DNA of 8,252 bases, taken from contig MHYI01000303.1 of NCBI GenBank assembly GCA_001828295.1, positions 1-8,252 of the forward strand, given 5' to 3'. Each line of letters opens with the position of its first letter. The first letter of the stretch is position 1. This stretch comes from Planctomycetes bacterium RBG_16_41_13. Lineage in GTDB: Bacteria; Planctomycetota; Brocadiia; Brocadiales; Brocadiaceae. The notes under the pieces were generated by a model. The model was not told the DNA's origin, did no database searches, and saw only the letters and a program-made list of their open reading frames with translations. Of this stretch, positions 5,512 through 8,252 are shown in pieces. The position numbers were made by a program, and so were the translations under genes.

Positions 5512-7770
5512 ATGAACATACGAAAATATATTCTATTTGCGGTTGTGTTAATCACTGGCATCATAAGCATGCAAATTAACGGTTTTGCCATGATTCCTGC
5601 AACTATTGGCACTGGTAACACTGCAACATACTCAAATGACCCGCCATTTGGTTTTAAACTTTCTTCTGGAACCAGAGATGTCAGGGTTGCCTTTTATAAA
5701 AACACACGTGATGAAGAGGAAAATCCTGGGGATATTGAATCTTTCATAAATTCTGACGGAAGCAGCAAATTTCCAATAACGCTTTCTGGCACTACCTATA
5801 AAGACGAAACAGAACTGGTAAATGCAATTGTCCTTCCAGTGCTTGATGCGTTTAATGAATTAAATCTTGGTGTAACGCTCAATTATAACGGATGGTTTGA
5901 TACATCAGACAAAAATTATGTTTTTAATACAAATGATAGCAATTATGGTATAATACGCCATTATAACGGATGGTGTAATGTATTAGACAAAAACTATGCT
6001 TTTAGTTCTGATACTAACGAAAATGTAATTCAGCTTTTTTATTGGGACAATGATAATTCTGCATCAGCGAATTGGTGGGGCTTAAGTGGTTCATTTGAAT
6101 CAGTACGTATAACGCTCAGGATATTTGATTATGTCTCTGCCACAGGCCATCAAGATGCTTTAGCGCACGAAATGGGGCATGCTTACGGTCTTGGGCACAA
6201 GGGGCAAGGCAATCCATACTTTAATTCAATGCCATTCGTAAGAGGAGTAAATGACCCATACCCAGGAGGGACTATACATGAAAATACAGAAGATACTATA
6301 CATGGACTAGACATTCTTTACGGGTATAACAGTCCCGTAAAGCTGTATGGTTATACTAACAGTGATTATCAGGACGGCAAGGCCGAAGCCTATCTTGTAG
6401 ATATGAATAGTAAGCTACCATGGTATCAAACCATAGTTGACAATACAGGATATTTTGAATTTAGATTAAGATATTTTTTAGATTTTCCTTTTAGGATTTT
6501 GGTTTGTAGTAGCGGTATAAATATTAACTATGCAACAGACCCAAAAGACACTCCAATTAAATATAATTATACTACAGATACAGAAACTGTTGATACCACC
6601 ACATCATCTACACAGCAAGTTATTTTTCTCGGTAATTTCGATTTATCATACGACGCCTATTCTGATGTAGTAAAGATTGACGATAAGAATTATATATGCA
6701 AAAAAAATCACACATCATTGGCTTCTAATAAACCAAGGGAAGGTATAGATTGGGAAACTTACTGGGTAGAGGGAGGAGTTAATGGTGATGTGTGGGTTTC
6801 TGGAACCCAGTACACATCTGCTTTAAATACAATCGAGAATAGTACAGGATTTAGAATGGTATCCATAACCCCATCACCAACTACAACAGTGACGCCAACA
6901 CCATCATCAACCCCTGTTGTAGGACTGTCGCCAACGGTTTCTCCTTTACCATCACCATCACCAACTACAACAGTGACGCCAACACCATCATCAACCCCTG
7001 TTGTAGGACCGTCGCCAACGGTTTCTCCTTTACCATCACCGTCACCAACGATATCACCAAATCCCACCCCAGTGTTTACATGTACAGACGATTATGAACC
7101 AAATGACAGTTTCATTACGGCTTATGGTCATTTGGTCTCTCAAGGTAGTTATAGCGGGAAGCTATGCAGTCCTTTTGATGTTGATTATTTTAAAATAAAT
7201 ATTACTAGTCCCGGTATAATCTCATTTATTCTGAATATGCCACCGGATAAAGATTACGATCTTTACCTCTACGATTCTAACCAATCAATGGTTGTATTTT
7301 CTATCCAGGGTTTTGGAGTCACAGAGGCAATAACATATTTTGCGAATACGACAGGCACATATTACATACAGGTTGTTGGATACTTTGGCTCTTTTGATGA
7401 AAACCAAACGTATACATTAACGGGCACATGGGAGGCTACGGCACATCAGACACCCACTCCGCCACCCATTGTATGCGAAGCTGCGTCAATAAAAACATCC
7501 CAGACGAGGGTTGTGATCAGGAATGGACAGAGTGGTGAAGTAACGGTATTGGTACAAGGGAGAAACGACTGTCTAGTTGAAGGTATTCCGGTTGAGGCAA
7601 CGATTACAGTTGGCAGCAGACGCATATCTGTTTCACCGTCAACTCAACAGACAGATGAAAATGGTGAGGCCTCATTCATCATAACTGCAAATAAAATCGG
7701 CAGGGCAAAAGTAACTTTTAAAGCAAGCACTCTGGAAAAGACATTAAGGGTGAGGGTGAAAAGACAATAA
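5512..7770 (+). CDS. Secreted multidomain metzincin-type metalloprotease
   Basis: This is a 752-residue exported protein. A signal peptide (residues 1-26, basic NIRKY start, hydrophobic core, probable cleavage after NGFA) precedes a protease domain with HEMGHAYGLGH (219-229). This is the HExxHxxGxxH zinc site of metzincins: His219, His223 and His229 bind zinc and Glu220 is the catalytic base. Met240 is a plausible Met-turn residue. Then come a beta-rich region (276-375); a CBM5/12-like module with YICKKNHTSLASNKP and DWETYW (about 376-420); a Pro/Thr/Ser linker (452-520); a PPC domain starting DDYEPNDS (526-642); and a Big-1-type Ig-like domain (654-750). It probably cleaves or binds extracellular matrix or envelope protein and glycan. 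No PEP-CTERM or membrane anchor is seen at the C-terminus, so it is likely released or held by its binding domains. The ATG at 5512 is supported by the AAGGGG site and signal peptide. Two internal duplications (26 and 28 residues) are notable. The family call is confident; the target is unknown. Confidence 0.88.
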   Translation: MNIRKYILFAVVLITGIISMQINGFAMIPATIGTGNTATYSNDPPFGFKLSSGTRDVRVAFYKNTRDEEENPGDIESFINSDGSSKFPITLSGTTYKDETELVNAIVLPVLDAFNELNLGVTLNYNGWFDTSDKNYVFNTNDSNYGIIRHYNGWCNVLDKNYAFSSDTNENVIQLFYWDNDNSASANWWGLSGSFESVRITLRIFDYVSATGHQDALAHEMGHAYGLGHKGQGNPYFNSMPFVRGVNDPYPGGTIHENTEDTIHGLDILYGYNSPVKLYGYTNSDYQDGKAEAYLVDMNSKLPWYQTIVDNTGYFEFRLRYFLDFPFRILVCSSGININYATDPKDTPIKYNYTTDTETVDTTTSSTQQVIFLGNFDLSYDAYSDVVKIDDKNYICKKNHTSLASNKPREGIDWETYWVEGGVNGDVWVSGTQYTSALNTIENSTGFRMVSITPSPTTTVTPTPSSTPVVGLSPTVSPLPSPSPTTTVTPTPSSTPVVGPSPTVSPLPSPSPTISPNPTPVFTCTDDYEPNDSFITAYGHLVSQGSYSGKLCSPFDVDYFKINITSPGIISFILNMPPDKDYDLYLYDSNQSMVVFSIQGFGVTEAITYFANTTGTYYIQVVGYFGSFDENQTYTLTGTWEATAHQTPTPPPIVCEAASIKTSQTRVVIRNGQSGEVTVLVQGRNDCLVEGIPVEATITVGSRRISVSPSTQQTDENGEASFIITANKIGRAKVTFKASTLEKTLRVRVKRQ
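5882..6037 (+). repeat. Two tandem 78-nt units inside the protease domain
   Basis: The string ATTATAACGGATGGT at 5882 recurs at 5960. The following bases remain similar, giving two in-frame 26-residue units (YNGWFDTSDKNYVF and YNGWCNVLDKNYAF, residues 125 and 151 onward). Similarity fades toward the end of the second unit, so this is an older duplication than the linker repeat. It lies upstream of the zinc-binding motif. Confidence 0.7.
6871..7038 (+). repeat. Two near-identical 84-nt tandem units in the Pro/Thr/Ser linker
   Basis: Unit 6871-6954 and unit 6955-7038 differ by a single base by eye (T at 6926, C at 7010, changing Leu to Pro). Each encodes 28 residues rich in Pro, Ser and Thr. 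A partial third start (CCGTCACCAACG at 7039) follows. Near identity in a 28-codon unit indicates recent duplication and probable length variation of the linker between strains. Confidence 0.9.
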
Positions 7771-7804
7771 CCTGGCGCATCATAAAATAAGTGACAGGTT
7801 TTGA
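7769..7804 (+). terminator. Weak terminator candidate after the protease gene
   Basis: AACCTG (7769-7774, overlapping the stop codon) can pair with CAGGTT (7795-7800) over a 20-base loop, followed by only a short T-run (TTTT at 7799-7802). The stem is short and the loop long, so this is a weak call. Confidence 0.25.
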
Positions 7805-8066
7805 GTGGTAAAGAAAGAAGGAAACGGTCACCTTCATTATTCAAAATTGTTTCGTTATATTTTCAATCTCTTTCAGGAAATACTTTTAATTCTATTGTAT
7901 GCGAATTTTTGGGAACTCCTTCTCTGATATACCGTACTGGGTTGATTTGAATTCTCCCTGAAACAAGGCTATCTCTTTCAGAAAATTTTCGATGTCCAAT
8001 TTCATTTCTGATACTTTTGACTCTCTTAAAACGAGAAAAGAACAAATCTAATAAAAAAACTACTCC
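7805..8066. other. Intergenic region without a recognised gene
   Basis: This stretch is AT-rich and pyrimidine-rich on the plus strand. An open frame of 60 codons on the minus strand (8045-7863) has no ribosome binding site or recognisable domain and is not called. The 11-mer ATCTCTTTCAG occurs at 7866-7876 and again at 7971-7981, 105 bases apart. No RNA gene, mobile element or clear promoter was seen; TTGACT at 8017 has no matching -10 box at normal spacing. Confidence 0.5.
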
Positions 8067-8252
8067 ATGACGTTTGTCATTCTATTTATTATCATTTCAA
8101 TCATAACAGGGTTTTTACTTACCTATTTTCTCTCAGCAAGATATTCACTCTTTGAACGAGTTGCTTATGGGACGGTTATTGGGTTGGGATTACACACATG
8201 GATTGTTTATCTATTGTCACTACTATGGGGACTTCAATTTCAAAGCCTCTAT
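8067..8252 (+). CDS. Polytopic membrane protein, N-terminal fragment (3' end outside window)
   Basis: An ATG at 8067 opens a frame that stays open for 62 codons to the window end. The translated piece has two hydrophobic helices (about residues 3-23 and 34-55) joined by a short charged loop, SARYSLFERVAYG. This hydrophobic start with a loop ending in an ER-x-x-x-G followed by a GLGL-type second helix resembles the N-terminus of large polytopic GT39-like or polysaccharide-related membrane proteins, but the fragment is too short to assign. No clear Shine-Dalgarno sequence precedes the ATG. The location next to a glycosyltransferase and a secreted enzyme suits an envelope role; this is inference. 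Confidence 0.65.
   Translation, partial: MTFVILFIIISIITGFLLTYFLSARYSLFERVAYGTVIGLGLHTWIVYLLSLLWGLQFQSLY

Noticed and set aside
6759..7067. 102-codon minus-strand frame rich in Gly, Asp and Val
   Set aside because: It is the antisense image of the repeated Pro/Thr/Ser linker, whose low-complexity codons keep the opposite strand open.
7863..8045. 60-codon minus-strand open frame in the intergenic region
   Set aside because: No ribosome binding site, no recognisable domain, and the region is low in structure; a degraded gene is possible but nothing supports it.

Overview
The window looks like chromosomal DNA of a moderately AT-rich Gram-negative-type bacterium, from a cell-envelope or exopolysaccharide neighbourhood. 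The style (a PA14 domain fused to a GT-C glycosyltransferase, a B12-type radical SAM protein, a secreted modular metalloprotease, a TumE-type toxin) would fit an anammox planctomycete (Brocadiales) or a similar environmental lineage. That taxonomic guess is an inference from gene content only.

Layout. Positions 1-2468 (+) hold a compact operon-like run: the 3' part of a B12-binding radical SAM protein, a small helical antitoxin, a TumE-family (DUF6516) toxin and a class I SAM-dependent methyltransferase. The toxin-antitoxin pair sits between two genes that would otherwise abut. An imperfect 22-nt direct repeat brackets it, and that repeat carries the stop/start junction of the flanking genes. 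Positions 2498-5002 (-) hold a convergent large membrane glycosyltransferase with two PA14 domains, whose coding frame continues upstream through an extra N-terminal membrane anchor that lacks an ordinary start codon. The 5105-5511 intergenic region contains a good minus-strand promoter for the glycosyltransferase, a strong minus-strand intrinsic terminator with no visible gene feeding it (possibly the end of a small structured RNA), and a candidate plus-strand promoter for the next gene. Positions 5512-7770 (+) encode a secreted multidomain metzincin-type metalloprotease with two internal tandem duplications. After a gene-poor stretch, 8067-8252 (+) is the 5' end of a polytopic membrane protein running off the window.

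The radical SAM protein and the methyltransferase may modify a lipid, cofactor or glycan. The GT-C enzyme would transfer a sugar from a polyprenyl-phosphate carrier on the outer face of the inner membrane, and the protease would act outside the cytoplasm. No shared pathway can be proved from the window. The toxin-antitoxin pair appears to be a later insertion into the first operon.
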